In this document: positions 24,624-33,008 of the stretch, piece by piece
How the letters are laid out: the number at the start of each line of letters is the position of its first letter
Position numbering within the stretch: position 1 is the first letter of the stretch
Assembly: GCF_936943645.1 (NCBI RefSeq)
Contig: NZ_CAKZJO010000052.1
Coordinates: forward strand, 1-64,000
Reading direction: 5' to 3'
Source: an uncultured Bradyrhizobium sp.
GTDB lineage: Bacteria > Pseudomonadota > Alphaproteobacteria > Rhizobiales > Xanthobacteraceae
Length of the DNA: 64,000 bases
Position numbers and translations under genes: made by a program
Notes under the pieces: generated by a model
Told to the model about the DNA's origin: nothing
Seen by the model: only the letters and a program-made list of their open reading frames with translations
Databases searched by the model: none

Positions 24624-25697
24624 TCAGGCCGCCAGCACCGCCTGCGGAATGTGCGATCGACGGGCAAAGACGTGGCCCTCGAAGATGCGCCGGGCGGTCC
24701 GCTGCACGCGGGCGACCGGGCCGGGCTCCAGCCGAACCACGAGCTGACCGGAGGGATGGGCGAGCGTGATCGGCACCGGCGGCGCCAGTGGGCCGACCAT
24801 CCTTGCAGCGATCGTCCCAGGCGTGAGGCAGGCCGTCGCGATCGCGACGGCGCCGGTCACCGCCAATGCGCTGTGGCAGTCGTGCGGCATGAAGTATCGG
24901 GTGTTCAGCGCCGCTGCGCCCGCAGGCGCAATCAGAACCGGCTTCGGAATCACCATTGTCGCCGCATTTGGAAAACCCATCAGGCGACCAGCTTCGATGC
25001 GCAAGTGCTCTAGACGCGCGCGGAAGCCGCTGTCGGTGAAATCTGCAGGAGCCTCGCGGCCGCTGCAGCCCAGGTCCGCCGCGTGGACCAGCATGACCGG
25101 CATCGCCGCGTCGATGCAGGTGACGTCGATCCCATCGATGCGATCGACCGCACGTCCCGTCGGCAGCAGGCGACCGGTCCGAGCGCCGGCCGCGTTGGGG
25201 AAGGACAGTTCGATCGGTGCGGCCGTTCCCGGCACGCCGTCGATTCGCGCTTCGCCCTCGTAAGTCACCCGCCCTCCCGGCGTGGCGACGGTGGCGTCGA
25301 TCAGCTTGCCGGTGTTGACATTGTGGATCCGGATATTGGTCCGATCGCAGCTCGCAGCGACCAGCCCGGCTTCGATTGCGAACGGCCCCACCGCCGCCAG
25401 CATGTTGCCGCAGTTCGGCGAGGTATCGACGATCCCTTCGCGAACACGCACCTGGGCAAACAGGTAATCGACATCGGCGCCGGGCACCGTGGCCGGTCCG
25501 ACGATCGCGACCTTGTTGATGACGGCATTGCCGCCGCCGATGCCATCGATGCCGAGATCGTGCCCGCCTCCCATCACCGACAACAGCACCGCGTCGCGTG
25601 ACCTTGGGTCGGCCGGCAGATCACGGGCCAGGAAGAACGGTCCGCGCGAGGTCCCCCCGCGCATGACCACACAGGGAATGGCAATCTGATCGTTCAT
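24624..25697 (-). CDS. PrpF-superfamily isomerase (4-oxalomesaconate tautomerase-like)
   Basis: 357 residues from ATG 25697. The opening IPCVVMRGGTSRGPFF is the PrpF/GalD signature, followed by GIDGIGGGNAVINKVAIVG and the catalytic-Cys segment TSPNCGNMLAAVGPFAIEAG. PrpF isomerises 2-methylaconitate; GalD interconverts keto and enol forms of 4-oxalomesaconate in gallate breakdown. No other prp or gal gene is adjacent, so the substrate is uncertain. It is the first gene of a two-gene operon with the symporter and is divergent from the LysR gene. Confidence 0.85.
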   Translation of the reverse strand: MNDQIAIPCVVMRGGTSRGPFFLARDLPADPRSRDAVLLSVMGGGHDLGIDGIGGGNAVINKVAIVGPATVPGADVDYLFAQVRVREGIVDTSPNCGNMLAAVGPFAIEAGLVAASCDRTNIRIHNVNTGKLIDATVATPGGRVTYEGEARIDGVPGTAAPIELSFPNAAGARTGRLLPTGRAVDRIDGIDVTCIDAAMPVMLVHAADLGCSGREAPADFTDSGFRARLEHLRIEAGRLMGFPNAATMVIPKPVLIAPAGAAALNTRYFMPHDCHSALAVTGAVAIATACLTPGTIAARMVGPLAPPVPITLAHPSGQLVVRLEPGPVARVQRTARRIFEGHVFARRSHIPQAVLAA

Positions 25698-25780
25698 GGG
25701 CTCGTCCGTTCGGCGACATGTTGGCCTGAACAGAGCATCCGCCTTCCGAACTCTTTTGTGAAATGCAAATATCTGAGGTA

Positions 25781-25801
25781 TTATTTCGATTATCGAAATA
25801 A
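25781..25801. promoter_or_regulatory. Perfect 21-bp palindrome, LysR-type operator candidate
   Basis: Arms TTATTTCGAT and ATCGAAATAA flank a single T; all ten base pairs match. It lies 11 bp before the LysR GTG start and 84 bp before the divergent prpF start. It contains the T-N11-A pattern of LysR-type sites. Repression of the lysR gene and activation of the prpF operon would be the usual arrangement. Confidence 0.7.
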
Positions 25802-25812
25802 CGGAGCGAGCC

Positions 25813-26793
25813 GTGAACGCAGAATTGCTCGACCTCAAGGCGTTCATCACCGTTGCCGAGACCGGCAGCTTCGTCCGGACCGCCAAGGCGCTGAACCTGT
25901 CTCAACCCGCGCTCAGCCGGCGCATTCAGAAGCTGGAGGAAAGCCTCGGGGCCCCACTGCTCGAGCGGTCGACGCGCCACGTCAATCTCACCATGACAGG
26001 CCGCGACTTCCTGCCGAAGGTGCGCCGCCTCATCGACGAGTTCGAGACCTCGGTGCTCGCCATCCAGGATATCGGTGCGCGAAGCTCGGGCCTGGTCTCC
26101 GTGGCTGCGGTGCCGACGGCGGTGTTCTACTTCCTGCCGCGTGCGATCGGACGGTTTGCTGAGGCTTATCCGCGCATTCGCATCCGCATTCTGGACATTG
26201 GTGCCAACGAGGGATTGGAAGCGGTCGCGCGCGGAGAGGTCGATTTCGGCATCAACTTCATTGGGGCCTCGCACGCCGAGATCGAATTCGAGAAGCTTGT
26301 CGAGGATCCTTTCGTCCTGGCCTGCCGCCACGACCATCCGCTGGCATCGCGCAAGCAGGTGAGCTGGCCGGAGATCGTGTCGCACCGGGTCATCACCGTC
26401 GGTCGCAACAGCGGCAATCGCGCGCTGATCGACAATGCGCTGGCGCGACACGGCCTCCAGTTGAACTGGTCCTATGAGGTCGCCCACCTCTCCGGCTCTC
26501 TGGGCCTGGTCGAAGCGGGCCTCGGCATCGCCGTGCTGCCGAAGCTGGCGACGCCCGCCGCCGGCCATCCGATCATTCACACCATTCGCCTGGTCGAACC
26601 GGAAGTGTCGCGGACGATCGGCATCGTGCGCAGGCGCGGGGCGACACTATCTCCTCATGCCAGCCAGTTTCTGAAGATGCTCCTCGAGGCCTGGCGCTCC
26701 CCGGCACAGACCGGCGGGCATGGCAAACCGCGGTCCCGATCGGGTGAGGCAAGCTCGAACACGACATCGTCGCCTCCGAAGCGGAGACGCTGA
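25813..26793 (+). CDS. LysR-family transcription regulator
   Basis: 326 residues from a GTG start (GGAG seven bases upstream). Winged HTH: LLDLKAFITVAETGSFVRTAKALNLSQPALSRRIQKLEESLGAPLLERSTRHVNLTMTG. The effector domain has LDIGANEGLEAVARGEVDFGINF, ACRHDHPLASRKQVSW and GLGIAVLPKL. The C-terminal tail (after about residue 295) is Ser/Arg/Lys-rich and not part of the fold. It most likely controls the divergent prpF-symporter operon through the palindrome at 25781. The inducer is unknown. Confidence 0.92.
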   Translation: MNAELLDLKAFITVAETGSFVRTAKALNLSQPALSRRIQKLEESLGAPLLERSTRHVNLTMTGRDFLPKVRRLIDEFETSVLAIQDIGARSSGLVSVAAVPTAVFYFLPRAIGRFAEAYPRIRIRILDIGANEGLEAVARGEVDFGINFIGASHAEIEFEKLVEDPFVLACRHDHPLASRKQVSWPEIVSHRVITVGRNSGNRALIDNALARHGLQLNWSYEVAHLSGSLGLVEAGLGIAVLPKLATPAAGHPIIHTIRLVEPEVSRTIGIVRRRGATLSPHASQFLKMLLEAWRSPAQTGGHGKPRSRSGEASSNTTSSPPKRRR

Positions 26794-26975
26794 CGGCACG
26801 CTGGGGAGAGGTGAGACCGCTCCCGCCGAGCCGGAGTTCCTCGGACATCGCGAATTGATTGCCGCGAATTGATGCAGCGATTGGATCGATGCGCGCGTTA
26901 AGCATCGCCGCAGAGCGACACCTGCGACCTAGGTCTGACAACATGCTGCGTTGATTGCGCTACCATCCTGCGCTA

Positions 26976-27001
26976 GTGTTTTTTCGACCGGTTAAAAACA
27001 C
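26976..27001. promoter_or_regulatory. Inverted repeat upstream of ABC binding-protein gene
   Basis: GTGTTTTT (26976-26983) and AAAAACAC (26994-27001) pair perfectly around a 10-base centre that itself contains the palindrome ACCGGT. It ends 22 bp before the start codon. It could be an operator or a leader hairpin. The rest of the 230-bp gap (26794-26975) shows two GCGAATTGAT-like repeats but nothing else clear. Confidence 0.45.
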
Positions 27002-27023
27002 CGGCCGTTTGAGGGAGAAAAAC

Positions 27024-28409
27024 GTGAAATCCAAGGTTATTGGCGCAGTATCATTGGCGGTCGCTGCGGCCGGGCTGTTTGCAGCCGCTGCACCCGCTTT
27101 TGCGCAGCAGAAGACGATCACGGTCTGGTGGGGCAAGGGCTTCTATCGCTCCGAAGACGACGCGCTGCTCGAGACGATCAAGAAATTCGAGGCCAAGACC
27201 GGCATCAAGGTCGAATTGTCGCAATACGCGATTCAGGACATGATTCCGAAGACGGTCGCCGCGCTCGATGCCGGCACCGTGCCCGATGTCGCCTATTCCG
27301 ATTCGTATGACGTGCAGGCGCAGGGGAAGTGGGCCTACGAGGGCAAGCTCGAGGATCTCTCCGACGTCATGGAGCCGATCAAGGGCCGTTTCGTCCAGAA
27401 CACGCTCGATGCGTCGATCCTCTACAACGACGTCGCCAAGAAGAAGGCCTATTACGGCTTCCCGCTGAAGCAGCAGAGCATGCACGTCCAGATCTGGAAC
27501 GACATGCTGGAGAAGGCCGGCTTCAAGCAGGCCGACATCCCGAACGACTGGACCGGCTACTGGACGTTCTGGTGCGACAAGGTGCAGCCGGCGATCCGCA
27601 AGGCGACCGGTCAGCGCATTTACGCGGTCGGCCAGCCGATGGGCGTGGAATCCACCGACGCCTTCCAGTCGTTCTACACCTTCATGGACGCCTACCACGT
27701 CAAGCTGGTCGACGATGACGGCAAGCTCACGGTCGACGATCCCAAGGTTCGCGAGAACCTGATCAAGGCGATGAAGGACTACACCGACACCTACATCAAG
27801 GGTTGCACGCCGCCGTCCTCCACGACCTGGAAGGATCCCGACAACAACGTCGCCTTCCACAACAAGACCATCGTGATGACCCACAACTTCACGATCTCGA
27901 TCGCGGCGAAGTGGTACGAAGACTCGCAGAACCAGGCTCTCACGCCCGAGCAGCGCGAAGCCGGCAAGAAGGCCTATGAGCAGGACATCATCACGTCGTC
28001 CTTCCCGAAGGCCCCGGATGGTTCGACCATCAAGTACCGCTCCGACGTCAAGACCGGACTGATCTTCACCGCGGCCAAGAACAAGGCCGAGGCCAAGCAG
28101 TTCATCAGCTTCCTGCTCCAGGAAGAGAACGTCCGTCCCTACATTGAGGGCGCGCTCGGCCGCTGGTTCCCGGTGACGAAGGAAAGCCAGGAAAGCCCGT
28201 TCTGGCAGGCTGACAAGCACCGCAAGGCCGTCTACGCGCAGTTCAAGGGCGGCACCGCGGCGTTCGACTTCACCAAGAACTGGAAGTTCACGATCCTCAA
28301 CAACGAGAACGTGTGGGCGAAGGCGATGAACCGCGTCGTCAGCGAGAAGGTTCCGGTCGACAAGGCCGTCGACGAGCTGATCGCCCGCATCAAGCAGGTC
28401 GCGGGTTAA
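27024..28409 (+). CDS. ABC transporter substrate-binding protein (extracellular family 1)
   Basis: 461 residues from GTG 27024, which has AGGGAG six bases upstream. A clean Sec signal (residues 1-27, ending AAPAFA-Q) is followed by ITVWWGKGFYRSEDDALLETIKKFEAKTGIKVELS, the opening of sugar-type (CUT1) binding proteins. Aromatic residues (WTGYWTFWCDKVQ, QSFYTFMDAYH) line a likely sugar or polyol pocket. The two permeases downstream are of the matching type. The ligand is not identifiable. Two hairpins separate it from the permease genes, a common way to make more binding protein than permease. Confidence 0.92.
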   Translation: MKSKVIGAVSLAVAAAGLFAAAAPAFAQQKTITVWWGKGFYRSEDDALLETIKKFEAKTGIKVELSQYAIQDMIPKTVAALDAGTVPDVAYSDSYDVQAQGKWAYEGKLEDLSDVMEPIKGRFVQNTLDASILYNDVAKKKAYYGFPLKQQSMHVQIWNDMLEKAGFKQADIPNDWTGYWTFWCDKVQPAIRKATGQRIYAVGQPMGVESTDAFQSFYTFMDAYHVKLVDDDGKLTVDDPKVRENLIKAMKDYTDTYIKGCTPPSSTTWKDPDNNVAFHNKTIVMTHNFTISIAAKWYEDSQNQALTPEQREAGKKAYEQDIITSSFPKAPDGSTIKYRSDVKTGLIFTAAKNKAEAKQFISFLLQEENVRPYIEGALGRWFPVTKESQESPFWQADKHRKAVYAQFKGGTAAFDFTKNWKFTILNNENVWAKAMNRVVSEKVPVDKAVDELIARIKQVAG

Positions 28410-28419
28410 TTCATCCGCC

Positions 28420-28444
28420 CCTCTCCCCGCCACGCGGGGAGAGG
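28420..28444 (+). repeat. GC palindrome between binding protein and permease genes
   Basis: Arms CCTCTCCCCGC and GCGGGGAGAGG with a CAC loop, 11 bp after the stop of the binding-protein gene. It is a sequence relative of the hairpin at 7589-7612, so probably a dispersed short palindrome. In the mRNA it would protect the 3' end of the first cistron. Confidence 0.6.
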
Positions 28445-28457
28445 TGTTAGAACTACA

Positions 28458-28487
28458 CCGGCCGCGTTTCGCGGCCGGCTTCTCTTT
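28458..28487 (+). terminator. Intra-operon terminator-like hairpin
   Basis: Arms CCGGCCGCG (28458-28466) and CGCGGCCGG (28470-28478) around TTT, followed by CTTCTCTTT. It has the form of a partial intrinsic terminator and lies 17 bp before the first permease start. Read-through would feed the permease genes. Confidence 0.7.
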
Positions 28488-28503
28488 GAAGAGTCCAAAA
28501 AGA

Positions 28504-29376
28504 ATGGCGATCACGCTCTCTGGCGATCAGGCACTCCCCGGCCCGCCCCTGTCGTCGCGGCTGACCCCGGCGCAGGTCTGGGGCATCGTGCTGCTCGCGC
28601 CCTATCTGCTCGTTTTCCTTGCCTTCGTGGTCTATCCCGTCTGCTACGGGCTCTGGCTGGCGCGCGCTCCGGAGAACTATGTCGCGCTATACAACGACCC
28701 GATCTTCGCGCGCGCCGCGATCAACACGCTGATTTTCCTGGTCATCGGCATCAACATCAAGATGCTGATCGCGCTCTTCCTGTCCGGCTTCTTCGCCGTG
28801 CAACGCCCCTGGATCAAATGGCTCTCGGTGATCTTCATCCTGCCCTGGGCGGTGCCGTCGATCCCGACCATCCTGTCGGTGCGTTTCATGCTCAATCCCG
28901 AATGGGGCGTGATCAACCACCTGATCTTCTCCTTCACCGGCGATGACGGCCCGAACTGGCTGAACGACCCCACCGTGGCGCTCAGCATGGCGATCGCCGT
29001 GCACATCTGGAAGTCGCTGCCGTTCTGGACGCTGATCCTGATCACCGGCCGCCTCGCGATCTCGCACGATCTGTTCGAGGCCGCCGAGGTCGACGGCGCG
29101 AGCTGGTGGCAGAAATTCCGCTACATCACCTGGCCGTCGATGCAGACGCTCTACGTCACCTGCACGCTGCTTTCGATGATCTGGACGCTCGGCGATTTCA
29201 ACAGCGTCTATCTGCTCACCGGCGGTGGCCCGGCCGACCTCACGCACGTGCTGTCGACGCTCGGCATCCGCTATCTCCGGCTCGACCAGCTCTCGCTGGC
29301 AATGGCATCCATTGTCTGCGCGATGCCGTTCGTCCTGCCGCTGGTGTACTTCATGATGAAACGGTTGTCGCGATGA
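28504..29376 (+). CDS. ABC transporter permease (MalF/UgpA-like, CUT1)
   Basis: 290 residues from ATG 28504. It has about six membrane helices. The first is VWGIVLLAPYLLVFLAFVVYPVCYGLWL; the cytoplasmic EAA loop is EAAEVDGASWWQKFRYITWPSM. The EAA motif (EAAxxDGA-xxxxxFxxIxxP) is intact for coupling to an ATPase. Its stop overlaps the next start by ATGA. No ATPase gene is found in this cluster. Confidence 0.92.
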   Translation: MAITLSGDQALPGPPLSSRLTPAQVWGIVLLAPYLLVFLAFVVYPVCYGLWLARAPENYVALYNDPIFARAAINTLIFLVIGINIKMLIALFLSGFFAVQRPWIKWLSVIFILPWAVPSIPTILSVRFMLNPEWGVINHLIFSFTGDDGPNWLNDPTVALSMAIAVHIWKSLPFWTLILITGRLAISHDLFEAAEVDGASWWQKFRYITWPSMQTLYVTCTLLSMIWTLGDFNSVYLLTGGGPADLTHVLSTLGIRYLRLDQLSLAMASIVCAMPFVLPLVYFMMKRLSR

Positions 29377-30239
29377 AGCTCCCCGGCGTAAGACAGTTTA
29401 CTTGGCGCGAAGTCGCGACCGAAGCACGGCTCCTGCTGATCGGCATTCCCGTCTTCCTGTGGACGATGATCCCGATCTATCACATGTTCCTGTTCGCGAT
29501 CTCCCCGAAGGAGGACGCGTTCTCGGGCAAGCTGTGGCCGGACCATCCGACGCTGCATAATTTCGAGATCGTGTTCAAGCAGCAGCACTACTTCCTGCGC
29601 GACTTCTACGTGCAGTTCTGGAATTCGTTGGTAATCGCGGCATCCGTCGGCGTGCTGACGCTGTTCATCGCGACGGCAGCTGCGTTCTCGATCTCGCGAC
29701 TGAAGGTGCCGGGCGGGCGCATGGTGCTCAACCTCGCGCTGTTCACCTACTTCATCCCTGCAGCGTTCCTCGCCGTGCCGATGTACCGGACCATGGGCAA
29801 TTACGGCTTGCTCAACAATCACTGGTCGCTGATCCTGGCTATGGTGACGATCGCCTCGCCTTACGCGATCTGGGTGCTCAAGCAGGCCTCCGACAAGCTG
29901 CCGGTCGAGCTCGATGAAGCCGCCGTGATGGATGGTGCAACGACGCTGCAGATCTTCCGCCTGGTCTACCTGCCGCTGATGATGCCCTCTCTGGTCGCGA
30001 TCGGCACCTATGCGGTGCTGCTGGCCTGGAACGAATATCTCTACGCGTTCCTGCTGCTTTCCAATGACCGCGAGCTCACCCTCCCCGTCGCGCTCGGCAA
30101 CTTCCTCGCCGCCGACGACTCGCCATGGGAGCTGCTGATGACCACCGGCTTCATTTATGCGCTGCCGCCGGCCGCGGTCTACTACGCCTTCCGCCGCTAC
30201 ATGGTGGGCGGGCTTACGGCAGGTGCGGTGAAGTCCTGA
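29373..30239 (+). CDS. ABC transporter permease (MalG/UgpE-like, CUT1)
   Basis: 288 residues from ATG 29373, overlapping the preceding stop (ATGA). Features are FLWTMIPIYHMFLFAISP, FSISRLKVPGGRMVLNLALFTYFIPAAFLAVPMYRTM and the EAA loop ELDEAAVMDGATTLQIFRLVYLPLMMPSL. Helix 6 is near FIYALPPAAVYYAF. It pairs with the preceding permease. The operon ends here without an ATPase; a gene elsewhere, or a shared one such as potG at 33005, would have to supply it. Confidence 0.92.
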   Translation: MKLPGVRQFTWREVATEARLLLIGIPVFLWTMIPIYHMFLFAISPKEDAFSGKLWPDHPTLHNFEIVFKQQHYFLRDFYVQFWNSLVIAASVGVLTLFIATAAAFSISRLKVPGGRMVLNLALFTYFIPAAFLAVPMYRTMGNYGLLNNHWSLILAMVTIASPYAIWVLKQASDKLPVELDEAAVMDGATTLQIFRLVYLPLMMPSLVAIGTYAVLLAWNEYLYAFLLLSNDRELTLPVALGNFLAADDSPWELLMTTGFIYALPPAAVYYAFRRYMVGGLTAGAVKS

Positions 30240-30351
30240 CGCGACAGGAGGCATCGCGGCGCGGCAAGCAGCGCGCTTGAGCGACAGCGTGGACAATTGA
30301 AGATTGTCCACGCCTGCTCTAACGTCCGGGTCTCGAGCGGGGTCCGGCATC

Positions 30352-31338
30352 ATGCGCAGCAACGACGCGATCCATCTCGGCCTGATGCTGCTGGCGCTCG
30401 CCGCGGCCTATCTGGTGCCGTTCGAATTGTTGCTGCTGGCCTATGTCGTGCTCGGTCCGGCGCACTACTTCACCGAGATCTCGTGGCTGCATGATCGCAG
30501 CTACTATCTGCCCCATCGCGGGATCGCGGCGGCCCTCGCCGTCGTGGCCGTGGTCGCGGCGCTGATCGACAATGCCTCGTGGTTCGGCTTTGCGATGTGG
30601 GGCGCGCTGGTCGTCTGCGCGATGTTGGCGGCCACCGTCTCCGCAATCGAGAGCATGCTGCTGTTCATGGTCGCGATCGCCTTGTCGGCGATCATGTATT
30701 CGAGCGGATCCTCGCTCGCGGTCATCGGCATCCTGATTCCGACCCTGATCCACGTTTCGCTGTTCACACTGATCTTCATGGTGCTTGGCGCTTACCGGTC
30801 CGGAAGCCGGGTGCAGGCCGCACTGGTGGTGGCCTACATCGTCGCCGTCGCCACGATCCTGCTGCTGCCGCCGGCCGCCGAAATCCGGATCGCGAGCTTT
30901 GCCCGGGTCGGGCAGGATTATTTCGGCAATGTCGGCCCGGCCCTGGGGCGGCTGTTCGGCGTGCCGGGCCTCGTGCTCGACACCAGGCTGACCAGCCTGC
31001 TCGCCTTCGTCTACACCTATCATTACCTCAACTGGTTCATCAAAGCCGACGTAATCCGCTGGACTGCAGTGCCGAAGGCCCGGCTGGCGGCGATGGCCGC
31101 CGTCAGCGCAGCTGCCACCGCGCTCTATTTCTACGACTACGCGTTCGGCTTCACCTTCCTGTTGGCGCTGAGCCTGATCCATATCCTGTTGGAGTTTCCG
31201 CTCAATGCGCTGGCGCTGCGCCAGCTTGGTGCAGCGGTGCGTGACGCGGTGCACGCGCGGCTCACCGCGCCGGCGGTTACAACGGCGCCGCGCTCTCGCC
31301 CTGCGAGCTCGACAGTTTCGAGGCGAGCGAGGCGATGA
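30352..31338 (+). CDS. Polytopic membrane protein, unknown function
   Basis: 328 residues from ATG 30352. About eight or nine hydrophobic segments, with polar conserved-looking stretches LGPAHYFTEISWLHDRSYYLPHRG near the N-terminus and YTYHYLNWFIKADVIRWTAVPKARL near residue 225. The His residues within membrane-proximal segments are suggestive of a metal or quinone site, but no family is recognised. The last 25 residues (Thr/Ala/Arg-rich) overlap, on the opposite strand, the end of potI by 62 bp. It is 112 bp after the permease operon; co-transcription is possible but unproven. Confidence 0.8.
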   Translation: MRSNDAIHLGLMLLALAAAYLVPFELLLLAYVVLGPAHYFTEISWLHDRSYYLPHRGIAAALAVVAVVAALIDNASWFGFAMWGALVVCAMLAATVSAIESMLLFMVAIALSAIMYSSGSSLAVIGILIPTLIHVSLFTLIFMVLGAYRSGSRVQAALVVAYIVAVATILLLPPAAEIRIASFARVGQDYFGNVGPALGRLFGVPGLVLDTRLTSLLAFVYTYHYLNWFIKADVIRWTAVPKARLAAMAAVSAAATALYFYDYAFGFTFLLALSLIHILLEFPLNALALRQLGAAVRDAVHARLTAPAVTTAPRSRPASSTVSRRARR

Positions 31339-32089
31339 CGATGACGACCGCGATCAGGGCGATCACCAGCGTGCAGATCGCGTTGATCTCCGGCTTCACG
31401 CCCAACCGCACTTCCGAGTAGATCCGGATCGGCAGCGTCGCCGAGCCCGGGCCCGTGGTGAAGCTCGCGATCACGAGATCGTCGAGCGACAGCGTGAAGG
31501 CCAGCATCCAGCCGGCGACGATTGCGGGGGCGATCAGCGGCAGCGTCACGGCCACGAAGGCACGCACCGGGTCGCAGCCGAGATCCATTGCCGCCTCCTC
31601 CAGCGAACGATCGAGCGAGCCGAGGCGGGACTGCACGACCACTGCAACGAAGCACATCGTCAGGGTGGTATGGGCGATCGTCACGGTCCAGAATCCGCGC
31701 TCGGCATTCAGGGCGACGAACAGCAGCAGCAGCGACAATCCGGTGATCACTTCCGGCATCACCAGCGGCGCATAGAGCATGCCGGAGAACAGCGTGCGGC
31801 CGCGGAAACGCTCGCCGCGCGACAGCGCGACGGCGGCGAGCGTGCCGAGCAACGTAGCGATGGTGGCGGAGGAGACCGCGACCCGCAGGCTCATCCAGGC
31901 CGCCTCGATCATGGCGCGGTCGTTGAAGAACTCGTGATACCAGCGCAGCGACCAGCCGCCCCACACCGTCACCAGGCGCGAGGCGTTGAAGGAATAGATG
32001 ACCAGGATGAGAATCGGCAAGTAAAGGAACGCCAGGCCCAGCGCGAGCGAGGCGACGTTGAAACGGGACAGGCGGGCAATCTTGCGCAT
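31277..32089 (-). CDS. potI: Polyamine-type ABC permease (PotI/PotC-like)
   Basis: 270 residues with six helices. LALGLAFLYLPILILVIYSFNASR is the usual first segment. The EAA loop is LEEAAMDLGCDPVRAFVAVTLPLIAPAIVAGW, followed by the DDLVIASFTTGPGSATLPIRIYSEVRLGVKPEINA motif of PotC/PotI. It is the third gene of a potG-potH-potI operon, 4 bp after potH. The 3' end overlaps the convergent membrane protein gene. The substrate is putrescine/spermidine-like by family; the symbol is by similarity. Confidence 0.92.
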   Translation of the reverse strand: MRKIARLSRFNVASLALGLAFLYLPILILVIYSFNASRLVTVWGGWSLRWYHEFFNDRAMIEAAWMSLRVAVSSATIATLLGTLAAVALSRGERFRGRTLFSGMLYAPLVMPEVITGLSLLLLFVALNAERGFWTVTIAHTTLTMCFVAVVVQSRLGSLDRSLEEAAMDLGCDPVRAFVAVTLPLIAPAIVAGWMLAFTLSLDDLVIASFTTGPGSATLPIRIYSEVRLGVKPEINAICTLVIALIAVVIVIASLASKLSSSQGESAAPL

Positions 32090-32093
32090 GGCC

Positions 32094-33008
32094 CTACCTT
32101 CCCTGCTCCAGCTGCCGCTTCTGAAGCCGCTCGTACAGCAACAGCGGCAGCAGCAGCACGACGAGCAGCACGATGGCTGCGGCGGAGGCGACCGGCCAAT
32201 CCTTGTTGGTGAAGAATTCGAGCCACAAGGTCTGGCCGATCATCAGCGAATTGGAACCGGCCAGGAGATCCGGAATCACGAACTCGCCGACAACAGGGAT
32301 GAAGCACAGAAGTACGCCGGCGCCGACGCCGGGCAGCGACAGCGGGAAGGTGACAAGCCAGAACACCTGCCAGGGCGGAGCGCCGAGATCGGAGGCCGCC
32401 TCCTCCAGCACCGGCTCCATCTTGGCCAGCGTGGCGTAGAGCGGCAGGATCATGAACGGCAAATAGGAATAGACGATGCCGATATACATCGCAGTATCGG
32501 TGGAGAGCCACACCACGGGCCGGCTGACCAGATGCAGCGCCAGCAGGATCTGGTTGAGCAGGCCGTCATGCTGGAGGATGTTGATCCAGGCATAGATCCG
32601 GATCAGGAACGAGGTCCAGAACGGCACGATCACCAGCACCATCGCCACGGCCTGCCAGCGCTTCGGCAGCCGCGCCATGCCATAGGCGATGGGATAGCCG
32701 ATCAGGAGCAGCAGGGCGGTGGCCGTGATGGCGACGGTCAGGCTGCGTACATAGGCAAACACGTAGATGTCGTCGGAGCCGATCAGCCTGAAATTGTCGA
32801 TCGACAGTGCGGCAAAGGCCGCTTTCAGCGCGTTCCACCCTGCCGTCAGGTCGAATATCGGCTCGTAGGGTGGCTGCGCGATCGCGGTCTGCGACAAGCT
32901 GATCTTCAGGACGAAGGCGAACGGCACCAGGAAGAACAGCACCATCCAGACATAGGGCGCGATGGCGGCAAAGCGCGCCGGCCTCGCGAAGATGCGGCGG
33001 GCGCTCAT
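32094..33008 (-). CDS. potH: Polyamine-type ABC permease (PotH/PotB-like)
   Basis: 304 residues from ATG 33008, which overlaps the potG stop (ATGA). PYVWMVLFFLVPFAFVLKISLSQ is the first helix. PFWTSFLIRIYAWINILQHDGLLN is a strong PotB/PotH signature, and the EAA loop is LEEAASDLGAPPWQVFWLVTFPLSLPG. EFVIPDLLAGSNSLMIGQTLWLEFFTNKDWPVASAAAI matches PotH closely. It forms the heterodimeric membrane channel with PotI. Confidence 0.93.
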   Translation of the reverse strand: MSARRIFARPARFAAIAPYVWMVLFFLVPFAFVLKISLSQTAIAQPPYEPIFDLTAGWNALKAAFAALSIDNFRLIGSDDIYVFAYVRSLTVAITATALLLLIGYPIAYGMARLPKRWQAVAMVLVIVPFWTSFLIRIYAWINILQHDGLLNQILLALHLVSRPVVWLSTDTAMYIGIVYSYLPFMILPLYATLAKMEPVLEEAASDLGAPPWQVFWLVTFPLSLPGVGAGVLLCFIPVVGEFVIPDLLAGSNSLMIGQTLWLEFFTNKDWPVASAAAIVLLVVLLLPLLLYERLQKRQLEQGR

